Assembly (NCBI GenBank): GCA_902488455.1
Contig: CABTWG010000001.1
Location: 1-64,000, forward strand
DNA length: 64,000 nucleotides
Direction of reading: 5' to 3'
DNA from: an uncultured Peptoniphilus sp.
GTDB taxonomy: Bacteria > Bacillota > Clostridia > Tissierellales > Peptoniphilaceae
The notes below the pieces were generated by a model. It saw only the letters and a list, made by a program, of their open reading frames with translations, did not search any database and had not been told where the DNA came from. Numbering within the stretch: the first letter of the stretch is position 1; every line of letters begins with the position of its first letter. The position numbers and the translations under genes are program-made. Positions 33,324 through 41,846 of this stretch are shown here, piece by piece.

Positions 33324-33964
33324 TGATTTCACCGTCAATGCTTTCATGTGACTTTGCGGATTTAAAAGGAGAACTTGAAAAATTAAACATTGCAGGAGCA
33401 GACTTCGTTCATCTTGATGTAATGGACGGAAACTATGTTCCAAACATCACCTTCGGCGCTCCAATAATAAAAGCCATGAGACCACATACAGAGATTGCTT
33501 TCGACGTTCATCTTATGATCGAAAGACCAGAAAGTTTTATAGAGGATTTTGTAAATGCTGGAGCAAGTATAATAACTGTCCATCCTTCTACGACGAAGCA
33601 TCTCGACAGAACTCTATCTCTAATTAAATCTTACGGCGTTAAAGCTGGAGTTGCGCTAAATCCATCAGATGATATTTCGATTTTAAATTGGATCTTGGAT
33701 AAGGTGGATCTAATCCTAGTTATGAGTGTTAACCCAGGATTTGGTGGCCAAAAGATGATTGAGTCTTCATTTTACAAGATAAGACAAATTAAAAAATTAA
33801 TCGAAGAAAGAAACTTGGATATTAAGATCGAAGTTGATGGCGGAGTTAAGCTTGATAATGCAATGAGATTTTATGAAGCTGGAGCAGATATCTTAGTTTC
33901 AGGATCAGGAGTCTTCACAGGAGACGCTATAGAAAATATTAAAAAATTTAAGGAACTAAGATGA
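33323..33964 (+). CDS. rpe: Ribulose-phosphate 3-epimerase
   Basis: Pentose-phosphate pathway epimerase, TIM barrel of 213 residues. Conserved: SPSMLSCDFADL, HLDVMDGNYVPNI, MSVNPGFGGQ and EVDGGVKLDN, covering the metal and catalytic residues. GGAGGAAG precedes the start, which shares one base with the rsgA end. It overlaps thiN by four bases. Confidence 0.97.
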   Translation: MISPSMLSCDFADLKGELEKLNIAGADFVHLDVMDGNYVPNITFGAPIIKAMRPHTEIAFDVHLMIERPESFIEDFVNAGASIITVHPSTTKHLDRTLSLIKSYGVKAGVALNPSDDISILNWILDKVDLILVMSVNPGFGGQKMIESSFYKIRQIKKLIEERNLDIKIEVDGGVKLDNAMRFYEAGADILVSGSGVFTGDAIENIKKFKELR

Positions 33965-34590
33965 AGGGACTAATCGTTAGCGGCGGCAACAGAGTAAGAA
34001 GAGAAACTCTTTTTGAAAATATAGAAGATAGATTTATCGTTGTTGCAGATGGAGGAATAAAAAACTTAGTAGGCACAGATATAATTCCAGATGAAGTGCT
34101 TGGAGATTTTGATTCGATAGATGAAGAAGGAAAATCCTTTATCGAAAAAAACAATATAAAGATAGAAAAATATCCTTCGAGAAAAGATTTCACAGATACA
34201 GAGCTATGCTTAGAAGTCCTTCTAAAAAAAGGTGCAGATGATATCATAATCCTTGGAGCGACAGGAACTAGGCTTGATCATATGTTTTCTTCCATGTTTC
34301 TACTCGAGAGACTAAAAAAAGAAAGTGTAGCTGGAAAATTCATCGACGATTACAATGAAGTTTCATTTATTTCAAACGAAACTGTGGAAGTTAAAAAGAA
34401 TAAGTACAAGTATCTTTCAATCGTTCCAGTTTCAAAAGAGGTGTGCCTTACCTTAAATGGAACTGAATACGAAGTAGAAAATTTAAAATTTAATAGATTT
34501 ACTACAATAGCAGTCTCAAATGAAGTAAAGGACGAGGTGGCAAAGATAGAGATAGATGGAGAAGGATTTTTAATTCTATCAAGAGATTAA
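33961..34590 (+). CDS. thiN: Thiamine pyrophosphokinase
   Basis: Makes thiamine pyrophosphate from thiamine; 209 residues. Motifs VVADGGIKNL, LGDFDSIDEEG, DFTDTELCLE and LGATGTRLDH match the family. It ends the prkC-rsgA-rpe-thiN run. rpmB and the spoVM peptide gene, frequent next in spore formers, are not here. Confidence 0.93.
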   Translation: MKGLIVSGGNRVRRETLFENIEDRFIVVADGGIKNLVGTDIIPDEVLGDFDSIDEEGKSFIEKNNIKIEKYPSRKDFTDTELCLEVLLKKGADDIIILGATGTRLDHMFSSMFLLERLKKESVAGKFIDDYNEVSFISNETVEVKKNKYKYLSIVPVSKEVCLTLNGTEYEVENLKFNRFTTIAVSNEVKDEVAKIEIDGEGFLILSRD

Positions 34591-34674
34591 AATTAAAAAC
34601 TTTTTTAAATAAAACTTAGAGTCTTCTTAAAAGTTTTGTAATACATACCTGTTAGTATAATTACGAGGTGTATT

Positions 34675-35658
34675 ATGAGATTTTTAAGAAGACTTTTTTC
34701 ATTTATATTTAGATTAATAATAATTATATTTTTTCTAGGACTAATTATTTTTATTTTTCCAAGAATCACAAGAAACTTTAGAAACGCATCACTATTTCAA
34801 ACGAAACCCAAAATTGTAAAGAATATAGAAGGCGATGTGAAGGAATTTTTAATCGAAAATTACAGAGGATACTACGACATAGATAATTTTAAAATAATTT
34901 CCACAGAAGAAACTGCAAGAGGAGTGGAGTTTACCACAGAGTTTAATATGACTCTTAAGAAATCTCCAAAGGACCTTCCATTTGTAAAGAGTTTTAGAGA
35001 AGCGGCAAGCACAGACGAAGCTAAATCCTACGCTAAATACCTTGAAGACTATGTAGAAGATTTCTATAATAAAAAATCCAAGACCACATTGGTATTTTTA
35101 ATGCCTAATGGAGGGAAAACTTTAGAAGATTTAAAATTTCCACTTCACGATGGAACAATAGATATATCTTCAATAAAGATAGACGATGATAGACTTAGTA
35201 AACTAGGCACAGCAGCTGCGACAAACTTTATAAAAGAGGTCGGAGAAGGAGATTACAATGGAAATCTTGCCTGTGACTACGCTCTTAAACACTATAAAGA
35301 CGAACCAGAATACGAAAATAACTGCGCCAATTTCGTGTCCACTTGCATAAACGAAGGAGGCATAGATGAAACTGGAAGCTTCCATCCCGGGGCAATCAAC
35401 TGGATCACAACAGGTTTTAAGAATGACGGCTCAGGACTTGTTCCATACCTTACTCGCCATGGATATTTCTATCAAGAAAAGTTCCGTGGAAAGGTTGAGC
35501 CGGGATCAATTGTATATTGGACAGATGCCTCACATGTAGGACTAATAACCTACCAAGACACTGTAACTATGAAGTACACAGCCCATACCAAGGCGAGGAG
35601 GAATGAAATACTTCCTCTCGGCAGCAAAACTTTATATTATGTTCCCACTTCTAAATAA
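34675..35658 (+). CDS. Membrane-anchored amidase-domain protein (Amidase_6)
   Basis: A 327-residue protein with an N-terminal membrane anchor (about 8-28, FSFIFRLIIIIFFLGLIIFI) and a C-terminal putative amidase domain (about 190-325). The Pfam Amidase_6 pattern is visible: YNGNLACDYALKHY, the Cys motif NCANFVSTC, and the histidine in DASHVGLI. Relatives are cell-wall-acting or unknown amidases of Gram-positives. Single-gene unit with TATAAT at 34656-34661 upstream and its own terminator. Confidence 0.85.
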   Translation: MRFLRRLFSFIFRLIIIIFFLGLIIFIFPRITRNFRNASLFQTKPKIVKNIEGDVKEFLIENYRGYYDIDNFKIISTEETARGVEFTTEFNMTLKKSPKDLPFVKSFREAASTDEAKSYAKYLEDYVEDFYNKKSKTTLVFLMPNGGKTLEDLKFPLHDGTIDISSIKIDDDRLSKLGTAAATNFIKEVGEGDYNGNLACDYALKHYKDEPEYENNCANFVSTCINEGGIDETGSFHPGAINWITTGFKNDGSGLVPYLTRHGYFYQEKFRGKVEPGSIVYWTDASHVGLITYQDTVTMKYTAHTKARRNEILPLGSKTLYYVPTSK

Positions 35659-35671
35659 GTGGGATTTTTTT
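35643..35671 (+). terminator. Terminator of the amidase gene
   Basis: TCCCACTT-CTAAAT-AAGTGGGA with a T-run, overlapping the last codons of the gene. Confidence 0.9.
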
Positions 35672-35683
35672 ATGGAGATTTAA

Positions 35684-35692
35684 TGGTATAAT
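35684..35692 (+). promoter_or_regulatory. Extended -10 promoter for the small ORF-hpt unit
   Basis: TGGTATAAT is an extended -10. The predicted leader is short, about 10 bases. Confidence 0.6.
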
Positions 35693-35709
35693 AAAACAAG
35701 GAGGGATTT

Positions 35710-35835
35710 ATGGGTGTTTATTTTGTACTTGCAATAGTAGTAATTATACTCTTTACGATCCAGCTAACACTTAACAAGATCTATATAGAATTAAAAGAGA
35801 TAAATTCAAGGAGAAAATATGAAGGAAAAGAATAG
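35710..35835 (+). CDS. Small single-pass membrane protein (41 residues)
   Basis: A 41-residue ORF with the strong ribosome site AAGGAGGG. It has one hydrophobic segment at about residues 4-20 (YFVLAIVVIILFTIQLT) then a basic, Lys/Glu-rich tail (LNKIYIELKEINSRRKYEGK). This resembles other small Firmicute membrane peptides with a cytoplasmic tail. The last 17 bases overlap the start of hpt in another frame, so the two may be translationally linked. Function unknown. It is easily missed by gene callers. Confidence 0.65.
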   Translation: MGVYFVLAIVVIILFTIQLTLNKIYIELKEINSRRKYEGKE

Positions 35836-36343
35836 AGTAATACTTTTTTCAGAAGAAGATATAAAAAATAGAATTAAAGAACTGGGATCAGAGCTAACAC
35901 GTGACTACAAGGGAAAAGATATCTTGGTAATTTCACTACTTAGAGGTTCGTTTATCTTCTGTGCCGATCTTATAAGAGAGATGGATTTACAGCTTGAAGT
36001 TGATTTCTTGACCACAGCGTCCTATGGTCACGGTGAAAAAAGCAGCGGCAAAGTAGATATTATTTCTGATATAAGAGCGAAGGCAGAAGGAAGAGACGTG
36101 CTTATAGTTGACGATATTGTAGATTCTGGTCACACTCTTAAAGCTGTAGTTGAACATATAAAGAATAAGAATCCAAAATCACTTAAGACCTGTGTGCTTT
36201 TAGACAAACCTTCCAGAAGAGAAGTGGAAGTTGAAGCAGATTACACTGGCTTTGAGATTGAGGATGTCTTCATAGTTGGTTACGGTTTAAACTATGGAGA
36301 TCATATGAGAAATATCCCATATATTTTCACTTATGAAAGCTAG
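35819..36343 (+). CDS. hpt: Hypoxanthine phosphoribosyltransferase
   Basis: Purine salvage enzyme, 174 residues. The PRPP-binding motif VLIVDDIVDSGHTL is present, with SLLRGSFIFCADL near the start and VGYGLNYGDHMRN near the end. AAGGAG precedes the ATG. Its end overlaps the CPBP protease gene by 11 bases. Confidence 0.96.
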   Translation: MKEKNRVILFSEEDIKNRIKELGSELTRDYKGKDILVISLLRGSFIFCADLIREMDLQLEVDFLTTASYGHGEKSSGKVDIISDIRAKAEGRDVLIVDDIVDSGHTLKAVVEHIKNKNPKSLKTCVLLDKPSRREVEVEADYTGFEIEDVFIVGYGLNYGDHMRNIPYIFTYES

Positions 36344-37268
36344 AAATTACTATAAAAAAAATATAAATATATTCACAGTTAATATTTTCTGTCTAATATT
36401 TGGAATATTATTTTTAACCATAGGAAATACCATCCAAGAGAAGAATTTCTTCCTAGGGACATTTATAACAGAAGTTTTCTTACTTCTAATACCAGCCTTG
36501 GTTATTTTATTCTTCTCTGGAAGCGTAAAGAGACTTCTATCGGTAAACAAGATTTCATTTTTAAATATAGTCCTTGTAATAGTAGTGACCATATTGGCAT
36601 ATCCGATAATACTTCTTTTAAATGGACTGTTTTTAAATGCGATTTCAAAGGTGGTTGAGTTTAACAACTTCTCCCAAGATTTGTTTACGAAATCATCATT
36701 TTCCACTTATTTGATATTTGCATGTCTAGTTCCGTCCATCTGCGAAGAGATATTCTTCAGGGGGATGATTTTAAATGCCTATGATATCTATGGTAGGAAG
36801 TTTGCGATTCTTCTAAGTAGTTTTATCTTTGCCATGAGTCACTTCGATATACAGAACTTCGTGGCACCGTTTTTACTTGGAATTTTATTTGCAAATCTTA
36901 TGGAACTGACAGGGTCTATCTATGCTCCTATCATCAGTCATTTTACAAATAATATAATCGCTATACTTGGAGCTAAGTTTTTAACAGATAATTTTAGTAG
37001 TATTTTTTCAAGTTCAAATCTTGCAAAATCGATAGGATCAACGGAGGCATTCACCGTAGTTGTCCTAGCAATGTTATCTATTATAAGTGTAATTTTACTC
37101 ATTATTATTTTTAAATATATGAGCAAGAAGAGAAATATAAGACAGAACAGCGAGGTTTTGAAGACGCCAAGAAGATCCATAGATGATTTTGAGTGGTTTA
37201 GCTTCATACCAGTGGTTGCACAGTTTATTCTATATGTTGTATACAACTTATCTATTTTTAGGAGGTAG
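36333..37268 (+). CDS. CPBP family intramembrane metalloprotease
   Basis: A 311-residue protein with about eight membrane helices. The CPBP (Abi) motifs are seen: EEIFFRGMIL (EExxxR), FAMSHFD (FxxxH) and HFTNNIIA (HxxxN/B). Members cut CAAX-type substrates or act in membrane defence and bacteriocin immunity; the role of this one is unknown. It overlaps hpt and is two bases upstream of the sirtuin gene. Confidence 0.9.
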   Translation: MKARNYYKKNINIFTVNIFCLIFGILFLTIGNTIQEKNFFLGTFITEVFLLLIPALVILFFSGSVKRLLSVNKISFLNIVLVIVVTILAYPIILLLNGLFLNAISKVVEFNNFSQDLFTKSSFSTYLIFACLVPSICEEIFFRGMILNAYDIYGRKFAILLSSFIFAMSHFDIQNFVAPFLLGILFANLMELTGSIYAPIISHFTNNIIAILGAKFLTDNFSSIFSSSNLAKSIGSTEAFTVVVLAMLSIISVILLIIIFKYMSKKRNIRQNSEVLKTPRRSIDDFEWFSFIPVVAQFILYVVYNLSIFRR

Positions 37269-37270
37269 TT

Positions 37271-38002
37271 ATGAGTATTAAAGAAGCGGCAAGACTAATA
37301 AGAGATTCCAAAGGAGTTTTCGCACTTACCGGTGCAGGAATATCTACTGATTCTGGAATCCCTGATTTCAGATCAGACACAGGTTATTATCAAAAGTTTG
37401 ACCCAGTTACCGCCCTATCTAGAGAAGTTTTGATGTATGATCCAAAGAGATTCTACAAGGAAGGCTATATAATTTTAAAGGATCTTTTCAATAAAAAACC
37501 AAATAAGGGGCACTTCGCCCTAACCGAGATGGAAGATTTAGGTTACTTAGATGGAATAGTAACTCAAAATATAGATAATCTCCACTACAAGGCAGGATCA
37601 CGCAATATTTTTGAAGTCCATGGCGAAACTAGAGACACTCACTGTGTTAAATGTGGCGCTACATATTCTTTTGACTATTTAGTTTCTAAGGTAGATGCAG
37701 GGGAAATCCCGCCTAAATGTGAAAAATGCGGCGGCACTGTAAGACCAAATGTGGTTATGTTTGGAGATAGCATGCCTATGGATTTTCAAAATGCACTTAC
37801 AGAAGCAAATGGTAAAGAACTACTTATAGTAGTTGGCTCATCTCTAACAGTAAGCCCTATTAACTTTTTCCCAGAGATGTTTCCACACCTTATTATAATA
37901 AATAACGATAAGACTCCATTCGATTACAGGGCAGACTTTGTATTTCATGAAAATTCATCAAAAGTGCTTACAGAAATTGTAGAGGAACTTAAAATTGTAT
38001 AA
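37271..38002 (+). CDS. NAD-dependent protein deacylase (sirtuin)
   Basis: A 243-residue SIR2 family protein removing acyl groups from lysines. Motifs: GAGISTDSGIPDFRS (NAD binding), TQNIDNLH, and catalytic His in VHGETR. The zinc ribbon is CVKCGATYS...CEKCGG. GGAGGT precedes the ATG. The methyltransferase gene starts inside its last codons. Confidence 0.95.
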   Translation: MSIKEAARLIRDSKGVFALTGAGISTDSGIPDFRSDTGYYQKFDPVTALSREVLMYDPKRFYKEGYIILKDLFNKKPNKGHFALTEMEDLGYLDGIVTQNIDNLHYKAGSRNIFEVHGETRDTHCVKCGATYSFDYLVSKVDAGEIPPKCEKCGGTVRPNVVMFGDSMPMDFQNALTEANGKELLIVVGSSLTVSPINFFPEMFPHLIIINNDKTPFDYRADFVFHENSSKVLTEIVEELKIV

Positions 38003-38702
38003 GGGTTTTGCATATATCTACGATGAACTTATGTATGACTTGGATTACGAAGGTTTTTCTAAGTTTATAAGAGAAAAATTAAAGGGAAGACATTCAGTTC
38101 TAGATATGGGATGTGGCACTGGAACCATGATGAAGCTCCTTGAAGATGAATTTAAAGTAGATGGATTTGACCTTTCTACTGACATGCTTTCGGTTGCAAA
38201 GAACAAGGTGAAAGGAGATCTATTCTGTCTCGATATGAGAGATTTCGACATACATAAAAAATATGATGCAATTATATCGTCAGGAGACAGCCTAAGTTAT
38301 ATACTAGATACAGAAGAGTTAAGAGATGTTTTTAAGAATGTATCCAACAATTTAAAATCAGATGGAATATTTATCTTTGATTTAAATACATTTTACAAGT
38401 TTCAAAGCATGGAAGAAGTCTATATAGATGAAACTGAAAATGTATTTTATATTTGGGAAAATTTCTTCGACGAAGAGGAAAGACTAAATTATTATGATAT
38501 AAATTTCTTTGTAAGGGAAGAAAATGGAACTTATAGGAGATTTACTGAAAATCATGTGGAATGCGCCCATGATATTGAAACTGTAAAAAACTACCTAAAA
38601 AAATGTGGATTTAGAGTAGAACTATATAATAATTACACAGAAGGAGGAGGAATAGACACGGCTAAGCGTGTCACATTTGTTTGCTATGGGGAAAATTTAT
38701 AG
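37995..38702 (+). CDS. Class I SAM-dependent methyltransferase
   Basis: A 235-residue methyltransferase beginning LYKGFAYIYDELMYDLDYEG, typical of a family often found near hslO. SAM motif I is VLDMGCGTGTMMKLL. The substrate is unknown. It starts with TTG at 37995, overlapping the sirtuin stop by 8 bases. No ATG fits the conserved N-terminus. Confidence 0.88.
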   Translation: MYKGFAYIYDELMYDLDYEGFSKFIREKLKGRHSVLDMGCGTGTMMKLLEDEFKVDGFDLSTDMLSVAKNKVKGDLFCLDMRDFDIHKKYDAIISSGDSLSYILDTEELRDVFKNVSNNLKSDGIFIFDLNTFYKFQSMEEVYIDETENVFYIWENFFDEEERLNYYDINFFVREENGTYRRFTENHVECAHDIETVKNYLKKCGFRVELYNNYTEGGGIDTAKRVTFVCYGENL

Positions 38703-39561
38703 TACGATTTCAAAAGACAAGACGATTAAGATGAGGTTTGCAGATACCACTGACGTCGTAGAGAAAGCAAGAGTTCTCCACGGACTATGTAAGACTGCTT
38801 CATGTGCCCTGGGAAGGACGCTTACCGCAACAGCGATAATGGCTTCAACACTTAAAAACGAAGACGACACCATCACAGCTATCATAGCAGGAGATGGGCC
38901 TGGAGGGCGTGTAGTAGTTACAGGGAAAAACGACGGGAAGATAAAAGGTTACGTAGATAATAATGTGGATCTGCCTGCGAGAGAATCAGATGGCAAGATT
39001 GACGTAAGTGGCTACATAGGTAAGGGAACCTTGAACATTACCATGGACTTAGGGCTTAAAGAACCATACTCAGGCTCGGTTCCACTTCTAACATCTGAGA
39101 TAGGAGATGACTTTGCATACTATCTCCTAAACTCTAATCAGGTTAAGTCAGCTGTAGGACTGGGCGTATTGGTAGATGTAGATCTAAGCATCAAAGAGGC
39201 AGGAGGATTTATCCTTGAACTTATGCCAGACTGTCCAGAAGAAAATATAGAGATCATCGAAAAAAATATATCACAGATAAAATCTGTAACCGATCTTTTA
39301 CTCGAATATACTCCAGAAGAAATAATTAAAAAAATATATGGGGAAATGGAATATGAAATTCTAGAAGTAAAGGATATAGAATTTAGTTGCGATTGCAGCA
39401 GAGAAAAGGTAGAAGATTCCATAGCATCAATAGGAGTCCATGAAGTTAAAAAGATCATAGAAGAAGATGGTAAGGCACATGTCGTTTGCCATTTTTGCTC
39501 AAGAGAATATGACTTTACGAAAGAAGATTTACAAGAAATACTAAAAAAGGCGGCGAAATAA
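38686..39561 (+). CDS. hslO: Redox-regulated chaperone Hsp33
   Basis: Holdase activated by oxidative unfolding, 291 residues. The N-terminal domain matches (FADTTDVVEKARVLHG). The C-terminal redox zinc switch has all four cysteines, CDC (in FSCDCSREKVE) and CHFC (in VVCHFCSREYDF). ATG 38686 is taken as start since the protein then begins MGKIYSTISKDKT; it lies inside the preceding gene, without a clear ribosome site, suggesting translational coupling. An in-frame GTG at 38668 is possible. Confidence 0.94.
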   Translation: MGKIYSTISKDKTIKMRFADTTDVVEKARVLHGLCKTASCALGRTLTATAIMASTLKNEDDTITAIIAGDGPGGRVVVTGKNDGKIKGYVDNNVDLPARESDGKIDVSGYIGKGTLNITMDLGLKEPYSGSVPLLTSEIGDDFAYYLLNSNQVKSAVGLGVLVDVDLSIKEAGGFILELMPDCPEENIEIIEKNISQIKSVTDLLLEYTPEEIIKKIYGEMEYEILEVKDIEFSCDCSREKVEDSIASIGVHEVKKIIEEDGKAHVVCHFCSREYDFTKEDLQEILKKAAK

Positions 39562-40050
39562 ATGAAAAACACAAGAAGTATAACCATTACAGCTCTATCA
39601 GCTGCATTGATATTTTTATTTACATGGGTAGTAAGAGTTCCAGGTCCAATAACAGGAGGGCTAGTCCACATGGGCAACGTTCCATTTTTTGTAGCATCAA
39701 TAGTCTATGGACCATACGTAGGAGCTATAGCAGGAGCTATAGGAATGGGAATGTTTGACATATTCTCAGGATATATAGCATGGGCACCAATCACAGTTAT
39801 CACATGTTTAATCATGGGATATGTGCTAGGAAATGTGACCAAGAGATTTAATACAAAAAATCTAATTATAGGATTTGTGCTAATGGTAGTTATAAAGGTT
39901 CTAGGATATTATTTCGGAGAAGTAATAATGTATAAATCATTCGTAGCACCATTTGCATCAATACCAGGAAATATAGTTCAAATACTACTAAGCGCAGTGG
40001 TAGTATTTATAATAATTAATCCGATTAGAAAAGGACTAAAGAACATATAA
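39562..40050 (+). CDS. ECF transporter S component
   Basis: A 162-residue membrane protein with about five to six helices. The N-terminal helix (SITITALSAALIFLFTWVVR) and GGLVHMGNVPFFVASIVYGP block are typical of the substrate-binding subunits of energy-coupling-factor vitamin transporters. The layout resembles those for hydroxymethylpyrimidine or vitamin B6, but the substrate cannot be read with confidence. The shared energising module genes are not in the window. It starts directly after hslO and abuts tdk. Confidence 0.85.
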   Translation: MKNTRSITITALSAALIFLFTWVVRVPGPITGGLVHMGNVPFFVASIVYGPYVGAIAGAIGMGMFDIFSGYIAWAPITVITCLIMGYVLGNVTKRFNTKNLIIGFVLMVVIKVLGYYFGEVIMYKSFVAPFASIPGNIVQILLSAVVVFIIINPIRKGLKNI

Positions 40051-40625
40051 TGCATCAATATAAAGGTAAATTAATCCTGCACACAGGCTCTATGTTTTCT
40101 GGGAAGACATCGAGTCTTGAAAGAGAAATGAAGAGATTTGCCATTGCTGGATATAAAACCTGTGCATTTAAACCTGCAATGGACACAAGGGATAAAAAGG
40201 ACAGAATCACCACCCACGACAAGACCTATATAGATGCGGTGATGGTAGATAGTGTCCAATATATAATCGACTATGTAGAAGAAAATCCTGTAGATATAGT
40301 AGGAATCGATGAAATTCAATTCTTAGGCGGAGAAAGAGACGAGATACTAGAAGATATAAATAGACTCCTCTACGACGGCAAGACTGTGGTAGTGGCAGGT
40401 CTCGATATGGACTTCGAAGGGACTCCATTTGAAATTGTAAAAGACCTCATGCCAATTTGCGACTATATAACCAAACACCATGCAGTCTGTGTAAAATGCG
40501 GCAGTGACGCCTGGGTTTCTCACAGAAAGTCAGACGAGATGCAAAGAGTTGTAATAGGCGCGCAAAATGAATACGAGCCAATATGCAGAAACTGCTACAA
40601 CAAGATGAAGAAAAATAAAAAATAG
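40050..40625 (+). CDS. tdk: Thymidine kinase (type II)
   Basis: A 191-residue deoxythymidine salvage kinase. P-loop GSMFSGKTSS near residue 12, DEIQFLGG (Walker B and catalytic Glu), and two CxxC zinc pairs, CVKCG and CRNCY. It shares one base with the preceding gene, so is coupled. A terminator follows. Confidence 0.96.
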   Translation: MHQYKGKLILHTGSMFSGKTSSLEREMKRFAIAGYKTCAFKPAMDTRDKKDRITTHDKTYIDAVMVDSVQYIIDYVEENPVDIVGIDEIQFLGGERDEILEDINRLLYDGKTVVVAGLDMDFEGTPFEIVKDLMPICDYITKHHAVCVKCGSDAWVSHRKSDEMQRVVIGAQNEYEPICRNCYNKMKKNKK

Positions 40626-40628
40626 ATT

Positions 40629-40665
40629 AAAACCCCAAAATCCGATAAGGATGGAGGGGTTTTTT
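40629..40665 (+). terminator. Terminator after tdk
   Basis: AAAACCCC/GGGGTTTT stem with an inner ATCC/GGAT pairing, then a T-run. Confidence 0.9.
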
Positions 40666-40729
40666 GATGTAAAAATTTACTATGAATTTTAAATTAATGG
40701 ATCATTAACAAAATAATTTTTGGATTCTA

Positions 40730-40758
40730 TTGAAAATGACTAGACAATTGATTATAAT
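40730..40758 (+). promoter_or_regulatory. Sigma-A promoter for psuK-psuG
   Basis: TTGAAA, 17-base spacer, TATAAT: a near-consensus promoter 25 bases before the psuK start. Confidence 0.88.
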
Positions 40759-40782
40759 ATAAACAAAAGTCGAGGTGATTTT

Positions 40783-41844
40783 ATGACTCCAAGAGAAGAA
40801 GAAATACTTGCTCTTATAAAGAAGAATCCATCCATCTCACAGAATGAAATGGCTGAGATTTTAAATATTTCTAGAAGCTCTGTCGCCACATATATTTCCT
40901 CTCTTTTAGAAAAGGGATATATCGAAGGCAGAGGATACATTCTTGGAAAGAGAAAAAAGATAATGGTAGTAGGCGGTGCCAACGTAGATATCCTCTCAGT
41001 GCCATTTAAAAAACTGATAATGAGAGATTCAAACCCAGGTCACATCACGACTTCTCCTGGAGGAGTTGGGCGAAATATCGCAGAGAATTTGGCAAGGCTT
41101 GGATCCACTGTGTCCTTTATAGGAGTAGTAGGTTCAGATCCTGAAGCTCAAATAATTGAGAAGTCACTTTCAAATGTAGGTTGCGACACCAAGGACATGC
41201 TCAGGATCCACGATAAAAACTCTTCTAAGTATCTTGCGATTCACGACGAAAATCACGACATGATCTATGCAATTGCAGATATGGATATAATGGACTCTTT
41301 AAACGTAGAATTTCTAAAGACGAAATCAAATATTATAAAGAGTTTTGACCTATTGGTCATCGATACAAATTTAAGAGAAGATGCCATTGAGTATCTTTTA
41401 AGCCTTGGAGTAGAGACCATGGTTGAGGCAGTATCTGTAAATAAAGCTGTAAAACTAAGAGATCACGTAAAAAATATTTCAATACTTAAAGCAAACAAGT
41501 ACGAAATAGAAGAAATCTCAGGAATAGAAGTAAAAGATGAAAAAACTTTAGAAAAAGCCCTTAGAACTCTTATAGAAAAGGGGATAAAGGAAATCGTCCT
41601 AACCCTTGGGGAAGATGGTGCAATCTACTATTCAGAAGATAAATTTATAAAAGCGCTGGCTCTAAAAGCAGATATTGTAAATGTATCTGGAGCTGGAGAT
41701 GCATTCTGTGCAGGATATGCCCATGCATATTTAAACAACATGGAAATTGAAGATAGACTACTCTTTGCTTCCAAATGTTCCAAGATCACATTGGAATCAG
41801 AAGGAGCAGTGTCAGATAAATTAAATATAGAAAGTGTGAGGTAA
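40783..41844 (+). CDS. psuK: Pseudouridine kinase with N-terminal winged helix
   Basis: A PfkB-family kinase of 353 residues, phosphorylating pseudouridine. It has an N-terminal MarR/Lrp-like helix-turn-helix of about 55 residues (TPREEEILALIKKNPSISQN, SRSSVATYISSLLEKGYIEG), then the kinase domain from about residue 60 (VVGGANVDIL, GGVGRNIAENLARLG) with the catalytic VSGAGDAFCAGYAHA. Substrate choice is based on the adjoining psuG. The helix-turn-helix may let the kinase regulate its own operon; that is inference. Confidence 0.88.
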   Translation: MTPREEEILALIKKNPSISQNEMAEILNISRSSVATYISSLLEKGYIEGRGYILGKRKKIMVVGGANVDILSVPFKKLIMRDSNPGHITTSPGGVGRNIAENLARLGSTVSFIGVVGSDPEAQIIEKSLSNVGCDTKDMLRIHDKNSSKYLAIHDENHDMIYAIADMDIMDSLNVEFLKTKSNIIKSFDLLVIDTNLREDAIEYLLSLGVETMVEAVSVNKAVKLRDHVKNISILKANKYEIEEISGIEVKDEKTLEKALRTLIEKGIKEIVLTLGEDGAIYYSEDKFIKALALKADIVNVSGAGDAFCAGYAHAYLNNMEIEDRLLFASKCSKITLESEGAVSDKLNIESVR

Positions 41845-41846
41845 AG

